Shown piece by piece: positions 11,880-23,119 of a stretch of 64,000 bases of DNA. The first letter of the stretch is position 1, and each line of letters starts with the position of its first letter. The DNA is from Prochlorococcus sp. AG-676-L21 (lineage in GTDB: Bacteria > Cyanobacteriota > Cyanobacteriia > PCC-6307 > Cyanobiaceae). Location: positions 1-64,000 of the forward strand of contig QCUA01000002.1 of assembly GCA_003210915.1 (NCBI GenBank), written 5' to 3'. The position numbers and the translations under genes are program-made. The notes under the pieces are model-generated. The model was not told the DNA's origin and searched no databases. It was given only the letters and a program-made list of their open reading frames with translations.

Positions 11880-13302
11880 CTCCTAGATCCTTTAATTCTC
11901 CAATTAACTCACTTAAAACTTTCTTGGCATCACCAAAAACCATAGAGGTATTTGGCAAGTCAAACAAATCATTTTTTATCCCTGAATAACCAGCGCTCAT
12001 TCCTCTTTTTATTACAAAAACTGTTCTTGCTTCTTGTACATCAAGAACAGGCATTCCATATAAAGGAGAACTCTTATCATTTTTTGCTTGAGGATTAACA
12101 ACATCATTTGCTCCTAAGACCAAAACAACATCTGTTGCTGGGAATTCAGGGTTAACAACATCCATTTCTTTGAGTTGTTCATAAGGAACATCTGCTTCTG
12201 CCAAAAGAACATTCATATGTCCTGGCATTCTGCCTGCTACAGGATGAATCGCATATACAACTTCAATACCATTTTGTTCTAGTTTTTTTGTTACTTCTCT
12301 CAAAGTATGTTGAGCTTGAGCCACAGCAAGACCATATCCAGGCACAACGATTACCCTATTTGCTGCCTCTAATGTTAATGCACATTCTTCAACACTACAG
12401 GAAGTTATATTTGTATATTCTCCTGATCCAGAAGATGTAGTAGTTTGTGCAGATAAAGAGCCTCCAAAAAGGACAGAAATGAGAGATCTGTTCATTCCTT
12501 TGCACATTACCTGAGTTAATATCAAGCCTGCTGCTCCCACCATTGCACCGGCGACAATTAAAAGCTGACTATCTACAACGAAACCTGCCGCTGCAGCTGC
12601 GATACCTGAATAGCTATTTAAAAGAGATATAACAACAGGCATATCTGCACCACCAATTGGCAAAGTTACACCAATCCCTAAAAGAGTAGAGGCTATAACT
12701 AAGAGCCAAATCGAACTAATATTTCCGCTTATTAGATATATGAAAGCTATCAATGAAGTTACGCCAAAAACAATGTTTACAAAATGCCTAGCTTTAACCT
12801 GAGTCCATCCGGGGGTGGACAACCAACCTTGTAGTTTAGCCATTGCAACGATTGAACCTGAAAAAGTAATGGCACCAACAAATATTGAAACTGAAATTGA
12901 AACATCATTAATAAAAGGCTCTAAAGACTCTGCTTTTGCTACTTCATTAAAAGGGAATAAAAAGGCACCAATAGCTACTAATAGAGAAGACATTCCTCCA
13001 AAACCATTGAACAAAGCTACAGTCTCTGGCATTGATGTCATAGGAACCTTCTTAGCAAGCAAAGTTCCCAACAAACTCCCCACTAAAGATCCAACGATGA
13101 TCCATGCCCATGATTGAGCAGGGATTCCAGAAGTACCTAAATAGTAAGAGAGTAAACCTACAACAGAAAGCAACATAGCAAATGCTGCTAATATATTTGC
13201 CTCTCTAGCAGACCTAACTTTTGATAAACCCTTTATTCCAAGTGCTAATAACAGAACTGCTAGAAGATCTATAACGAATTTAATAATATCAGGAAGATTC
13301 AT
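11866..13302 (-). CDS. pntB: NAD(P) transhydrogenase subunit beta
   Basis: Multi-TM N-terminus plus NADP domain (VIVVPGYGLAVAQAQHTLREV, IHPVAGRMPGHMNVLLAEA). Confidence 0.96.
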   Translation of the reverse strand: MNLPDIIKFVIDLLAVLLLALGIKGLSKVRSAREANILAAFAMLLSVVGLLSYYLGTSGIPAQSWAWIIVGSLVGSLLGTLLAKKVPMTSMPETVALFNGFGGMSSLLVAIGAFLFPFNEVAKAESLEPFINDVSISVSIFVGAITFSGSIVAMAKLQGWLSTPGWTQVKARHFVNIVFGVTSLIAFIYLISGNISSIWLLVIASTLLGIGVTLPIGGADMPVVISLLNSYSGIAAAAAGFVVDSQLLIVAGAMVGAAGLILTQVMCKGMNRSLISVLFGGSLSAQTTTSSGSGEYTNITSCSVEECALTLEAANRVIVVPGYGLAVAQAQHTLREVTKKLEQNGIEVVYAIHPVAGRMPGHMNVLLAEADVPYEQLKEMDVVNPEFPATDVVLVLGANDVVNPQAKNDKSSPLYGMPVLDVQEARTVFVIKRGMSAGYSGIKNDLFDLPNTSMVFGDAKKVLSELIGELKDLGVGDK

Positions 13303-13319
13303 TTTAATTAATTGATTAA

Positions 13320-13616
13320 TTATTTATTTTTTTTTGTAGGTTTACGACTAAACATGGCAAGCATTCTGTCAGTTACAAAAAAACCACCTACAACGTTGAA
13401 AAGAGCAAATCCTAGAGATATTGATCCGATTATTAATAATGGACTATTTGGCTCTGCTTTTATAATTGCAGTTAATGCTGCCAACATCGTTATTCCTGAG
13501 ATGGCATTTGCTCCACTCATTAGGGGTGTATGAAGAGTTGGAGGGACTTTTCCTATCAACTCAAGACCTAATAAACTTCCAAGCAATAAAACCCAGAGCA
13601 AGCTATCAAAATTCAT
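13320..13616 (-). CDS. pntA-2: NAD(P) transhydrogenase subunit alpha, membrane part
   Basis: 98-aa membrane protein between pntB and the PntA nucleotide-binding part; VPPTLHTPLMSGANAISGI. Confidence 0.93.
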   Translation of the reverse strand: MNFDSLLWVLLLGSLLGLELIGKVPPTLHTPLMSGANAISGITMLAALTAIIKAEPNSPLLIIGSISLGFALFNVVGGFFVTDRMLAMFSRKPTKKNK

Positions 13617-13631
13617 AATTTAATTAAGACC

Positions 13632-14762
13632 TCATTTTTCAAAAACTTTATCTTGAAGGATAACTCCTTCATTACTTAATAAACAGCCAGAGATTAACTC
13701 ATCCTCTATGTCTAAATTAATTACACCATCTTTTATGAAAGGTGTAATCAAGGATGTTAGGTTCTTAGCATAAAGTGTGCTCGCATCATATGGAACAGAT
13801 GATGGCAACTCTCCAGCCCCTATAAGCTTTACACCATTACTAATAATAGTTTCATTAGTTTTTGTTCCTTCACAATTACCGCCTTGTGATACGGCTAAAT
13901 CAATTACTACTGCTCCTGACCTCATCTTTTCAATCATATAAGAATCTATTAAAACAGGAGCTTTTTTACCTAAGACTTGCGCTGTACAAACAGCAACATC
14001 TGCATCGGATAAATATTTAGTTAAAGTAGACTTTTGTTTTGAAAGGAATTCAGGCGTAACTGCTTTTGCATAACCACCTGATTCACCTGGTTTTTCGTCA
14101 ATTTCAGGAAGTTCTATAAATCTTGCTCCAAGAGACTCAACTTGTTCTTTTACAGCTGGCCTAATATCTGACACAAAAACAATAGCTCCAAGTCTTTTTG
14201 CTGTGGCAACTGCCTGCAATCCTGCAACTCCACCACCAAGAACAACTACTTTCGCAGGCTGTACAGTTCCTGCTGCAGTCATCAGCATCGGAAAATATCT
14301 ATCAAGTTCACTTGCTGCTAAAAGAACTGCTTTATATCCTGCGATATTGGCTTGAGAGGAAAGTACATCCGATGATTGAGCTCTACTAATCCTTGGAAGT
14401 AATTCCATTGATAAAGCTGAAATCTTATTACTAATAATAGTGTTTTGAAGTTTTTTATTAGCATATGGATTTAAAAGGCCTAGTAGTATAGCTCCCTTTT
14501 TTAACTTGCCTAAATTAGATTCAGAAGGAGTTTGAACACAAAAAACAACATCAGCATTCTCCCAAATATTTAAATTAGATTCACTAACAATTTCACCTCC
14601 AGATTCTTTGTATAAAGTGTCATTAAACCCTGATAGTTCTCCTGCTGAACTTTCTACAAAAACTTCGCATCCAAGACCTTTTAATTTTTTAACAGCTGTG
14701 GGAGTAGCTGAAACTCTTCTCTCTCCAGAGGCTGTTTCAATAGGAATGAGTATCTTTGTCAA
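13632..14762 (-). CDS. pntA-1: NAD(P) transhydrogenase subunit alpha, NAD-binding part
   Basis: ERRVSATP, VVLGGGVAGLQAVATAKRLGAIV, IDLAVSQGGNCEGT. Confidence 0.95.
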   Translation of the reverse strand: MTKILIPIETASGERRVSATPTAVKKLKGLGCEVFVESSAGELSGFNDTLYKESGGEIVSESNLNIWENADVVFCVQTPSESNLGKLKKGAILLGLLNPYANKKLQNTIISNKISALSMELLPRISRAQSSDVLSSQANIAGYKAVLLAASELDRYFPMLMTAAGTVQPAKVVVLGGGVAGLQAVATAKRLGAIVFVSDIRPAVKEQVESLGARFIELPEIDEKPGESGGYAKAVTPEFLSKQKSTLTKYLSDADVAVCTAQVLGKKAPVLIDSYMIEKMRSGAVVIDLAVSQGGNCEGTKTNETIISNGVKLIGAGELPSSVPYDASTLYAKNLTSLITPFIKDGVINLDIEDELISGCLLSNEGVILQDKVFEK

Positions 14763-14894
14763 TTTATAGTATTTTTAAACATATTAAAGATAATTTGAAT
14801 AAAGTCAAAAGTCTTGGAGTTTGAGTTTTGTTAAAAATATATTTTCTTTTTTTAAAATCATGGCTATGAAAAATATATAAGTATTAAAAATCAA

Positions 14895-15473
14895 ATGAGT
14901 ATAAAAGCTATCGAATGCCCAGATGGAGTTTGTCATAGTCATCATGGCGGCCATGCTGTTCCAAGACAAACAATGCAGAGAAACTTAGAAAAACATGGGA
15001 AAGACTGGTGTGAAAAACTAGCTGAAAGAATTTATGAAATGTCAGTTGACACTTATTCTCAAACAGTAATGCCTAGCCTTCATTCTTCAGGATGGCAAAG
15101 AAGACATCTAGATTGGGAATTTAAATTAGCCGAAAATGATTCTGAACCTGATGAAGCTCTTGTTGAAGGAATCATAAATGCTACTGAAAGTTTCCTTAGA
15201 AGCAGTGAGGTTCATAGATTATTCATTCAAGAATTAGTACAGGGTACGTTTGAAGAAGCGAATGATAAAAAAATAATTTCTAAAGCTATTAAGTCTATTA
15301 TTGAAGAGGAAATAGTTATTTCATTAAGAGAAAAAAAAGAAACTCTTTTAAGAAAAATATCTTCAAAATTAGTTTCCGAAGAAAAAGTTAGCGAGGAACT
15401 TGCAATAAATTCAGCAAAAGAAGGATTTGACGAAGTTGAAAGGTTACTCGTAAATCATACAGAGGCAGTTTAG
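14895..15473 (+). CDS. Conserved cyanobacterial-type hypothetical protein with Cys/His-rich N-terminus
   Basis: 192-aa ORF; N-terminal ECPDGVCHSHHGGHAVPRQTMQRN. Confidence 0.8.
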   Translation: MSIKAIECPDGVCHSHHGGHAVPRQTMQRNLEKHGKDWCEKLAERIYEMSVDTYSQTVMPSLHSSGWQRRHLDWEFKLAENDSEPDEALVEGIINATESFLRSSEVHRLFIQELVQGTFEEANDKKIISKAIKSIIEEEIVISLREKKETLLRKISSKLVSEEKVSEELAINSAKEGFDEVERLLVNHTEAV

Positions 15474-15627
15474 ACCTAATTCTTTATATTTTTTTTATAT
15501 TTATAGTAATAAAAGTGTCAAATATTAACTAATTATTAAATTATTGTTTGAAATTACAAAGTTGTAACTTATTAGACAATGATTAAAGCCATTCATATGC
15601 TTATCTATAGTCAATTCTAAACGGGAA

Positions 15628-15864
15628 ATGTCTAATTTTATAAGAAAAAGAATTGATGTAGCAACTTGTTGGGCGACCAACAGAATATCTGTAATGGATA
15701 CACTTGAAAAATATGAGGATAGTTACGCAATCGCAGAGGAATTCAGAGAATGGATATTGCATATTGGGGAAGAAAATGAAAACCTAAAAAATTCGGTTTT
15801 AAATTTCCCTAGTGAAATAAAAGAATTATTAAATCAAAAGATAAATGATAAATTGATCGAGTGA
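15628..15864 (+). CDS. Hypothetical protein
   Basis: 78-aa ORF in intergenic space with plausible composition. Confidence 0.55.
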   Translation: MSNFIRKRIDVATCWATNRISVMDTLEKYEDSYAIAEEFREWILHIGEENENLKNSVLNFPSEIKELLNQKINDKLIE

Positions 15865-15922
15865 AATCCGACCTTCAATAGTAGGGCTTATTGATTAATA
15901 TTAGAAATAAATAAATGTCTAA

Positions 15923-17299
15923 ATGGAAACAAAAAAAAAAGAAGACAACATTGAAAATTTAGTAATAATAGGCTCTGGTCCAGCAGGTTATACAGCTGCA
16001 ATATATGCAGCTCGTGCAAATCTTCAACCTCTTTTAGTAACGGGATTTAATTCTGGTGGAATTCCTGGGGGTCAATTAATGACAACTACTTTCGTTGAAA
16101 ACTATCCAGGTTTTCCTGATGGAGTATTAGGACCTGAATTAATGGATTTAATGAAAGCTCAAGCGGAAAGATGGGGCACGAATTTATATGAAAGTGATGT
16201 AATATCAATTGATACTAGCAAAAGGCCTTTTGAACTAAAAACCTTAGAAGGGAGTATTAGGTCAAATTCAATTATTATCGCAACTGGCGCTAGTGCTAAT
16301 AGGTTAGGTGTTATAAACGAAGATAAATTTTGGAGCAAAGGGATAAGCGCTTGCGCAATTTGTGATGGAGCAACACCACAGTTTAGAGATGAAGAATTAG
16401 CAGTTATTGGAGGTGGAGATTCTGCATGTGAAGAAGCTGCATATCTCACAAAATATGGTAGCAAGGTTCATTTATTTGTTAGATCGGAAAAATTAAGAGC
16501 TAGTGCCGCAATGATAGATAGAGTAAAAGCCAATTCAAAGATTGAAATACACTGGAATACAAAAGTAAAGAAAGCTAATGGTACTGATTGGCTTGAAAAT
16601 GTTGAAACCATTAATTCACAAAAAGACAACGTCGAAATTAAAGTTAAAGGACTTTTTTATGCTATTGGACACACTCCAAATACAAAGTTTTTAAATAATA
16701 AAATTGAATTAGATAAAAAAGGATATATTGCTTGTAATTCAGGAAGACCAGAAACTTCAATAGAGGGTATATTTGCGGCTGGCGATGTTGTAGATTCAGA
16801 GTGGAGGCAAGGGGTTACGGCTGCCGGGACAGGATGTATGGCAGCATTAGCGGCTGAGAGATGGTTAGCAGAGAAGAATTTATCAAAAATAATTGTTAGA
16901 GAAACAACCGAACCAGAAAAAACATTATCTTCATCAAGTTTTAATGAAGAGGAGACAAATGAAGATACTTTCGATTTAAACTCTGAATGGCAGAAAGGTA
17001 GTTATGCACTAAGGAAACTTTATCATGAGAGTAATAAACCAATATTAGTTATTTTTAGCTCTCCTAGTTGTGGACCATGCCATGTATTAAAACCACAACT
17101 TAAAAGAGTTATTAAGGAATTTGATGGAGCTGTACAAGGTATAGAAATTGATATTGACAAAGATCAAGAAATAGCTAAACAAGCCGGAATAAATGGAACT
17201 CCAACAATACAGCTATTTAAAGAGAAATTACTTAAAAAACAGTGGCAAGGTGTTAAACAACGTAGTGAATTTAAAGAAGCGATACAAAATATCATCTAA
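15923..17299 (+). CDS. trxB: Thioredoxin reductase with C-terminal thioredoxin domain (NTRC-like)
   Basis: [26 protein letters not shown]-terminal thioredoxin domain with [12 protein letters not shown] and [11 protein letters not shown]. Confidence 0.95.
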   Translation: METKKKEDNIENLVIIGSGPAGYTAAIYAARANLQPLLVTGFNSGGIPGGQLMTTTFVENYPGFPDGVLGPELMDLMKAQAERWGTNLYESDVISIDTSKRPFELKTLEGSIRSNSIIIATGASANRLGVINEDKFWSKGISACAICDGATPQFRDEELAVIGGGDSACEEAAYLTKYGSKVHLFVRSEKLRASAAMIDRVKANSKIEIHWNTKVKKANGTDWLENVETINSQKDNVEIKVKGLFYAIGHTPNTKFLNNKIELDKKGYIACNSGRPETSIEGIFAAGDVVDSEWRQGVTAAGTGCMAALAAERWLAEKNLSKIIVRETTEPEKTLSSSSFNEEETNEDTFDLNSEWQKGSYALRKLYHESNKPILVIFSSPSCGPCHVLKPQLKRVIKEFDGAVQGIEIDIDKDQEIAKQAGINGTPTIQLFKEKLLKKQWQGVKQRSEFKEAIQNII

Positions 17300-17307
17300 G
17301 TATTATA

Positions 17308-17574
17308 TTATTTCCTTCTTATATTATTTTTAGAGTTTCCAGACCTAGGGCCACCGCCGCCTGCATTTCTCTCACGATAAGTTATCCTTCCTCTTGTTAG
17401 ATCATAAGGGCTTATTTCTACCAGTACTTTATCTCCAGCTAACAATTTAATTCTAAATTTAGTTAACTTGCCTGCCGCTCTGCATAAACATTGGTGACCT
17501 TCAGGTTGCTCTAAAGTTACCAAATAAAAACCATTTCCTTGTTCTTTTTCTATTACGCCAGATGTTTCGATCAT
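17308..17574 (-). CDS. infA: Translation initiation factor IF-1
   Basis: MIETSGVIEK...KLTKFRIKLLAGDKVLVEISPYDLTRGRITYRER. Confidence 0.97.
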   Translation of the reverse strand: MIETSGVIEKEQGNGFYLVTLEQPEGHQCLCRAAGKLTKFRIKLLAGDKVLVEISPYDLTRGRITYRERNAGGGGPRSGNSKNNIRRK

Positions 17575-17678
17575 TAAATAATTTATTTTCTAGATTCATA
17601 TTATCAGAAAAGAATAAACAAAATTTATCTCAAGATAATTACATCAAATGAATTAAATTAATTGCAAAGATTTTTAAT

Positions 17679-17915
17679 TTATACAAAAAATTTGATTTCA
17701 TTAATTATTTGAAGTTGACCATAATAAAAATTTGCCTTTGCAATTTTCTCAGAATCCTCTAGTTGATCAAAAAACGTAAAGCCCAAACTTTCCCATAAAG
17801 ATGATCCGCAAACATTGTTTAATTCATTAGTTGCCTCTTGAGCAATATTATTTAACTTTCGTTCCAGATTTTTAGATTTAGAAATTGACATCAAAATAAT
17901 TAGTACATAGTACAA
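17679..17915 (-). CDS. Hypothetical protein
   Basis: 78-aa ORF; plausible later start at MSISKSKNL. Confidence 0.55.
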   Translation of the reverse strand: MYYVLIILMSISKSKNLERKLNNIAQEATNELNNVCGSSLWESLGFTFFDQLEDSEKIAKANFYYGQLQIINEIKFFV

Positions 17916-17944
17916 ATATACTATGAAATTTATTTAATGCAACT

Positions 17945-18907
17945 TTAGAAAGGAAGCCTCTTTTTTTCTTCGATGTTTAGATCAGCTTCCATTTCTTTAA
18001 GTCTTTTTAAGATCTGCTGATAATATTCTTTAATGTAATTCTCTAGAGAAGTAATATCTTCTTTCTTAAGATCTAACACCTCATAAGTGGTGCTCATATC
18101 AGAGTCTAATGCAACTCCACTACTAGTTACTTCGGCGAAGGCTAATCTCTCAGAAACATTTAATGCATCTTGAAAAAATGAAACTAAGTTCTGAGTTACT
18201 TTTATCAAAAAGGGTGAAACTCTAAAAATCTTCGCCTTCTTATTACTATATTTTTCACATAGAGCAATTACTTCATCAGAATCCCACGCCCTAAGTCCAA
18301 CTAAAGGCAGTGTAAGCTTGTAAGATTTAGGATTACTTATTGAAGTAACAATAATTTTAGCCATATCTTGGGTGTTCATGTATGCAATTTTAGTTGGAGT
18401 TCCGCTCATCCAGACGGCTTGACTATCTAAAACAGGTATAGCGAATTGACTAATGACACCTTGCATAAAAGCAGCGCATTTGAAAATTGTATAATCAAAA
18501 TTAGACTTCTCTAAAAGTTTTTCAGTGCAATACTTAATATCCATTAAAGGTACATTTCTAAACTTTTCTGTTAATAAAATTGAGAGAAAAATAACCCTTT
18601 TTATTTTTTTCGATTCACAAGCATTAAAAAGATTAAGTTTCCCATCCCAGTCAGTTTCATATATGCTTTTGGAATCTTCGGGTCTACCTGTTGCGCTATC
18701 AATAACTACTTCGATATCTTGTAGTGCGTAATCTATATCTCCAGAATTGAGTAAATTTCCCTTTGTAAGTTCACAACCCCATTCTTGGAGAAAAGAAGCT
18801 TTCCTTGGATTCCTAACAAAACATCTAACTTCATGCCCTTCTTCAATAGCTTTCTTTGCTATCTGCCTTCCAAGAGTTCCTGTTGCACCTACTAAAAGAA
18901 TCTTCAT
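17945..18907 (-). CDS. ycf39: NmrA-like atypical SDR, Ycf39-type photosystem II assembly factor
   Basis: MKILLVGATGTLGRQIAKKAIEEGHEVRCFVRNPRKASFLQEWGCELTKGNL. Confidence 0.9.
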   Translation of the reverse strand: MKILLVGATGTLGRQIAKKAIEEGHEVRCFVRNPRKASFLQEWGCELTKGNLLNSGDIDYALQDIEVVIDSATGRPEDSKSIYETDWDGKLNLFNACESKKIKRVIFLSILLTEKFRNVPLMDIKYCTEKLLEKSNFDYTIFKCAAFMQGVISQFAIPVLDSQAVWMSGTPTKIAYMNTQDMAKIIVTSISNPKSYKLTLPLVGLRAWDSDEVIALCEKYSNKKAKIFRVSPFLIKVTQNLVSFFQDALNVSERLAFAEVTSSGVALDSDMSTTYEVLDLKKEDITSLENYIKEYYQQILKRLKEMEADLNIEEKKRLPF

Positions 18908-18965
18908 ACTTAAGGATGTACTTAATCAGTCGAGATTAACTCACTTTCTATGGTATTCGTGAGAA

Positions 18966-19064
18966 TCAATCTCCTTGAAATTTTAATAATAATGCCCCAG
19001 CAACCAATCCAATTGGTATCAATATCCAAAAAACAGCAGCAATACTAAAAATTTCTTTAGCCAT
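18966..19064 (-). CDS. petM: Cytochrome b6f complex subunit VII (PetM), absent from the ORF track
   Basis: Manual translation: [32 protein letters not shown] (32 aa). Confidence 0.92.
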   Translation of the reverse strand: MAKEIFSIAAVFWILIPIGLVAGALLLKFQGD

Positions 19065-19177
19065 AGTAAACTTAATCAATTATTATAATTTAACGTTTAT
19101 ATGCATTTTTTTGTAAAAAAAATAAATAATGCAAATATCTTTAAATTATTTAAGTGAGGGATATAAGGTTATTTATT

Positions 19178-20122
19178 ATGAACTCTATCGATAAATCAAT
19201 AAAAGGAAACGAATCTAATTACTGGAAATGGAATGGATTCAAAATTTTTTGGAGTGTTATTGGAGAAGAAAATACACATCCAATAATTTTGATTCACGGG
19301 TTCGGAGCAAGTAGTAAACATTGGAGAAATAATTCTTACTACTTTGCACAAAAAGGATATTCTGTATACTCAATCGATTTAATTGGATTTGGCAATTCAG
19401 CACAGCCAGGAATTAGAGACATAGGAAAATTAGATAATGAAGTTTGGTGTAATCAAGTAAGTGATTTTATTAAACAAGTAATCAGGCCAAAGACTTCTAA
19501 AAAGATTGTTTTAATAGGAAATTCTTTAGGTTCTTTAGTAGCTTTAACATGCGCAGTTTATTTAAAGAATGAAATATTATCTGTTATTGCATCTCCTCTC
19601 CCGGATCCTTTAGAAATCAGGAAAAGAGAATCAAAACTTAATTCGATTTTTGAAAAATATAGAACCAAACTTATAAAAATATTTTTTATTGTATTTCCTT
19701 TAGAAATAGTACTTTTTTTAATAAATAAATTAGGAATAATAAAATTAGGACTTAATTCTGCATATTTCAAAAAAGATAAAGTAGATAAAGAATTAATAAA
19801 TATTGTAAGAAAGCCAGTTTTAAGAAAGACTTCGGCAAGAGCACTAAGAGCTATGTGTATTGGCATGGCAACAAGGGGAGATAAGTTAAAGGCCTCTTAC
19901 CTTTTAGAACAACTTAGTCTTTCAAAAAAAATTCCTTTTTTATTATTGTGGGGAGAAAAAGATAATTTCATACCTTTATTTCTTGGCAAAAAGATTGCAA
20001 AATTCCATAGGTGGGTAGAATTGAAAATAATATCCAATTCAGGCCATTGCGTTCATGATGAAGATCCTTCATTATTTAATAAAATTTCTTATGAATGGAT
20101 TAGAGACTTAAAAACCTACTAA
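19178..20122 (+). CDS. Alpha/beta hydrolase
   Basis: ILIHGFGASSKHWRNN, LIGNSLGSLVAL, NSGHCVHDEDP; start chosen at MNSIDKS (track start 19154). Confidence 0.85.
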   Translation: MNSIDKSIKGNESNYWKWNGFKIFWSVIGEENTHPIILIHGFGASSKHWRNNSYYFAQKGYSVYSIDLIGFGNSAQPGIRDIGKLDNEVWCNQVSDFIKQVIRPKTSKKIVLIGNSLGSLVALTCAVYLKNEILSVIASPLPDPLEIRKRESKLNSIFEKYRTKLIKIFFIVFPLEIVLFLINKLGIIKLGLNSAYFKKDKVDKELINIVRKPVLRKTSARALRAMCIGMATRGDKLKASYLLEQLSLSKKIPFLLLWGEKDNFIPLFLGKKIAKFHRWVELKIISNSGHCVHDEDPSLFNKISYEWIRDLKTY

Positions 20123-20125
20123 AAT

Positions 20126-20650
20126 ATGAAACATACATTATCAGTACTTGTTGAAGACGAATCAGGGGCTTTAAGTAGAATCTCAGGTCTTTTTGCTAGA
20201 AGAGGTTTTAATATTGATAGTCTTGCTGTTGGGCCTGCCGAAACTAAAGGAATTTCTAGATTAACAATGGTAGTAGAAGGTGATAATGAAACCCTTCAAC
20301 AAATGACAAAACAACTTAATAAATTATTTAATGTTCTTGGAGTCGTAGATTTTACTAACCTTGCTGCAGTTGAAAGGGAATTAATGCTTCTTAAAGTATC
20401 GTCTAAAGAAGATACAAGAAGTAATATTTTGGATATCGTTCAAATATTTAGAGCAAAAGTTGTAGATGTGTCAGATATTGCTTTAACCCTTGAAGTGGTG
20501 GGTGATCCAGGGAAATTAGTTGCTTTGGAAAAGCTTCTTGAACCATATGGAATACTTGAGATTGCCAGAACAGGAAAAGTTGCCCTTAAGAGATCATCGG
20601 GAGTGAATACTGAAATGTTAAAAATAAATAAATACTCTTTAGAGATTTAA
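20126..20650 (+). CDS. ilvH: Acetolactate synthase small subunit
   Basis: [32 protein letters not shown]. Confidence 0.97.
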   Translation: MKHTLSVLVEDESGALSRISGLFARRGFNIDSLAVGPAETKGISRLTMVVEGDNETLQQMTKQLNKLFNVLGVVDFTNLAAVERELMLLKVSSKEDTRSNILDIVQIFRAKVVDVSDIALTLEVVGDPGKLVALEKLLEPYGILEIARTGKVALKRSSGVNTEMLKINKYSLEI

Positions 20651-21255
20651 TTAGAAATTATGATTTCATAAATCAAATCTTCTTTATCTATTTTTTTTAA
20701 TATTTCTATTCCTTTTACAACTTTTCCAAAGATTGAATACCTTCCATCTAATTCAGGAAATTTGTTAGTTACAAAGAAAAACTCAGTTGAAGAAGAACTT
20801 CTTTCTCCACTTTTTACCATTGCTAATGATCCCTTTTCAAAAAAACTAGTAAGATTTACAATTTCTGAAGGATCTAAAATTTGGTAACCATATTTTGGTT
20901 GAATTTCTTTTTTTAATTTTATTTCCAATGGAATATTTCTTTTAAGTATGTTTAAGTTTTGGTTTTCTTTTTTGTAAAAATTGTTTTCTGGATAAGTTCC
21001 CGAATGAATTAATTGAACTTGAGAAAAATTAATTATCTTATAAAATCTTTTATTTTTATAAATATTCTTTTTTACATTTTGAATAAAATTACTTACGGTA
21101 ACTGGCTTATTTTCTCCATATAATTGAACATCAAGATTACCCTTTGAAGTCTTGAAAACTACTCTTTGGTTCTTTTTTATACAATTAAGCTCGAGCTTTC
21201 TACAATAATAATTAGAATCAAAAGCATTCTTATAACTGCAATTTGTAATTAACAA
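20647..21255 (-). CDS. Cyclophilin-type peptidylprolyl isomerase
   Basis: [61 protein letters not shown]. Confidence 0.85.
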   Translation of the reverse strand: MLITNCSYKNAFDSNYYCRKLELNCIKKNQRVVFKTSKGNLDVQLYGENKPVTVSNFIQNVKKNIYKNKRFYKIINFSQVQLIHSGTYPENNFYKKENQNLNILKRNIPLEIKLKKEIQPKYGYQILDPSEIVNLTSFFEKGSLAMVKSGERSSSSTEFFFVTNKFPELDGRYSIFGKVVKGIEILKKIDKEDLIYEIIISN

Positions 21256-21302
21256 TAAAAATATCTTAAAAAATAAAAGCGGTTTTAAAAAATGAAATCT
21301 TC

Positions 21303-21860
21303 TTATTTTAAACCCTCCAAATTTACATTTAAAAATTTAGCTAATCTTGCTCCTTCCTCTTCAACTTGCAGCAACGGTTTAAGTTCTCCTGCTCCGCTTA
21401 GAGGAAGTGCTTTTTTTCTGCCTTTAAGAACTAATGCGATTCTTCTTCTTGGATTAAATCCTTCACTTATATCAAGTTTCACAGACTTAATTTCATCAAA
21501 ATTTATTTTAACTTCAATATCCTTAAATAATCCTTTTCTTTTAATTTCAACAGATTGGGAATCTTTATCAAAAAAGTTATAACCTGAGCCGAAATTTATA
21601 AAAACCAAATACCATAAATATATATTAAGCAAATTGGCTATAACTCCATAAGCTCCCATTATTATTCCTTGAGGGATAAAAAGTAAGGTTGAAGGATTGC
21701 CCAAAGGGAGTAAATCTCTTCCTGTATAGCTTGATATCGCAGCTAAGATAAAACCTATACCCCCAATAGTTAACATTCCTCCAATAAGGTAATTCGATAA
21801 TTTTCTTGAACCATTGATTTTTTGTTCAATTTTTTTAAAAGAAGAGAGATTTGATTGCAT
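21303..21860 (-). CDS. ycf4: Photosystem I assembly protein Ycf4
   Basis: GSRKLSNYLIGGMLTIGGIGFILAAISSY...LPLGNPSTLLFIPQGIIMGAYG; divergent from psbD. Confidence 0.95.
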   Translation of the reverse strand: MQSNLSSFKKIEQKINGSRKLSNYLIGGMLTIGGIGFILAAISSYTGRDLLPLGNPSTLLFIPQGIIMGAYGVIANLLNIYLWYLVFINFGSGYNFFDKDSQSVEIKRKGLFKDIEVKINFDEIKSVKLDISEGFNPRRRIALVLKGRKKALPLSGAGELKPLLQVEEEGARLAKFLNVNLEGLK

Positions 21861-22042
21861 AATATTTATCTTAGAGGCCTATTGCTGCTAATTTAACCAT
21901 TAACATAGGGTATTAATACCTAATTTTTAACATAAAAGTCAGGAAAGCTTTACAAGGCATTTCATATATACAAATAATTCCCCACTTTACTCACAATCTT
22001 TGTTACAGTCTCAGCGTATCCCGAAGCTAAAAACGATTTCTC

Positions 22043-23119
22043 ATGACGATCGCCGTTGGAAGCGCCCCACAGAGAGGATGGTTTGATGTCCTCGATGATT
22101 GGTTAAAGCGCGACAGGTTTGTATTTATTGGTTGGTCCGGTTTACTACTTCTACCTTGTGCATATCTTGCAATAGGTGGATGGTTCGTCGGAACAACATT
22201 TGTTACCTCTTGGTACACACACGGAATTGCATCTTCATATCTTGAAGGAGCAAACTTTTTGACAGCAGCTGTAAGTACCCCTGGAGATGCCATGGGACAC
22301 AGTCTTCTGTTTTTATGGGGTCCTGAAGCCCAAGGTAGTTTTGTAAGATGGCTACAGCTTGGTGGTCTTTGGAACTTCGTTGCATTACATGGAGTATTTG
22401 GCCTTATCGGTTTCATGCTTCGTCAATTTGAAATTGCTGGTCTTGTCGGTATTAGACCTTACAACGCACTTGCTTTTTCAGCTGTAATAGCAGTTTTTAC
22501 AAGTATTTTCCTTATTTATCCTTTAGGACAGCACAGTTGGTTCTTTGCACCTTCATTTGGTGTTGCAGCAATCTTCCGCTATATCCTTTTTATTCAAGGT
22601 TTTCATAACATCACTTTAAATCCTTTTCATATGATGGGTGTTGCTGGAATTCTTGGTGGTGCTTTACTTTGCGCTATCCACGGAGCTACAGTTCAAAACA
22701 CATTATATGAAGATACAAGTATTTATACAGAGGGTAAAGTACAAAGTTCAACTTTTAGAGCTTTCGATCCTACCCAAGAAGAAGAAACCTATTCAATGAT
22801 CACAGCGAATAGATTTTGGAGCCAAATTTTTGGTATCGCTTTCTCAAACAAGCGTTTCCTTCACTTTTTGATGTTATTTGTACCTGTAATGGGTATGTGG
22901 ACATCTTCAATTGGTATTGTTGGTTTAGCACTTAACTTGAGAGCTTACGATTTCGTTAGCCAAGAGATCCGTGCTGCAGAAGATCCAGAATTTGAAACTT
23001 TCTACACAAAAAATATACTTTTGAACGAAGGTATGCGAGCATGGATGTCTTCTGTGGATCAACCACACGAAAATTTTGTATTCCCTGAGGAGGTTCTTCC
23101 GCGTGGAAACGCCCTTTAA
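22043..23119 (+). CDS. psbD: Photosystem II D2 protein
   Basis: [38 protein letters not shown]... Confidence 0.99.
   Translation: MTIAVGSAPQRGWFDVLDDWLKRDRFVFIGWSGLLLLPCAYLAIGGWFVGTTFVTSWYTHGIASSYLEGANFLTAAVSTPGDAMGHSLLFLWGPEAQGSFVRWLQLGGLWNFVALHGVFGLIGFMLRQFEIAGLVGIRPYNALAFSAVIAVFTSIFLIYPLGQHSWFFAPSFGVAAIFRYILFIQGFHNITLNPFHMMGVAGILGGALLCAIHGATVQNTLYEDTSIYTEGKVQSSTFRAFDPTQEEETYSMITANRFWSQIFGIAFSNKRFLHFLMLFVPVMGMWTSSIGIVGLALNLRAYDFVSQEIRAAEDPEFETFYTKNILLNEGMRAWMSSVDQPHENFVFPEEVLPRGNAL

Noticed and set aside
14198-14389. Plus-strand ORF opposite pntA-1, and other antisense ORFs (12815..13117, 13312..13533, 16159..16464, 25777..26094, 35208..35528, 63379..63672)
   Set aside because: Completely inside well-supported genes on the opposite strand; no independent evidence
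22027-22416. Minus-strand 129-aa ORF opposite psbD (also 22203..22385)
   Set aside because: Antisense to the highly conserved psbD coding sequence; biased composition is a shadow of the sense codons
23076-23103. psbC starting at the track ATG 23076
   Set aside because: The extra N-terminus MYSLRRFFR is out-of-frame psbD sequence; the conserved GTG start METPFNNL at 23103 is far more likely
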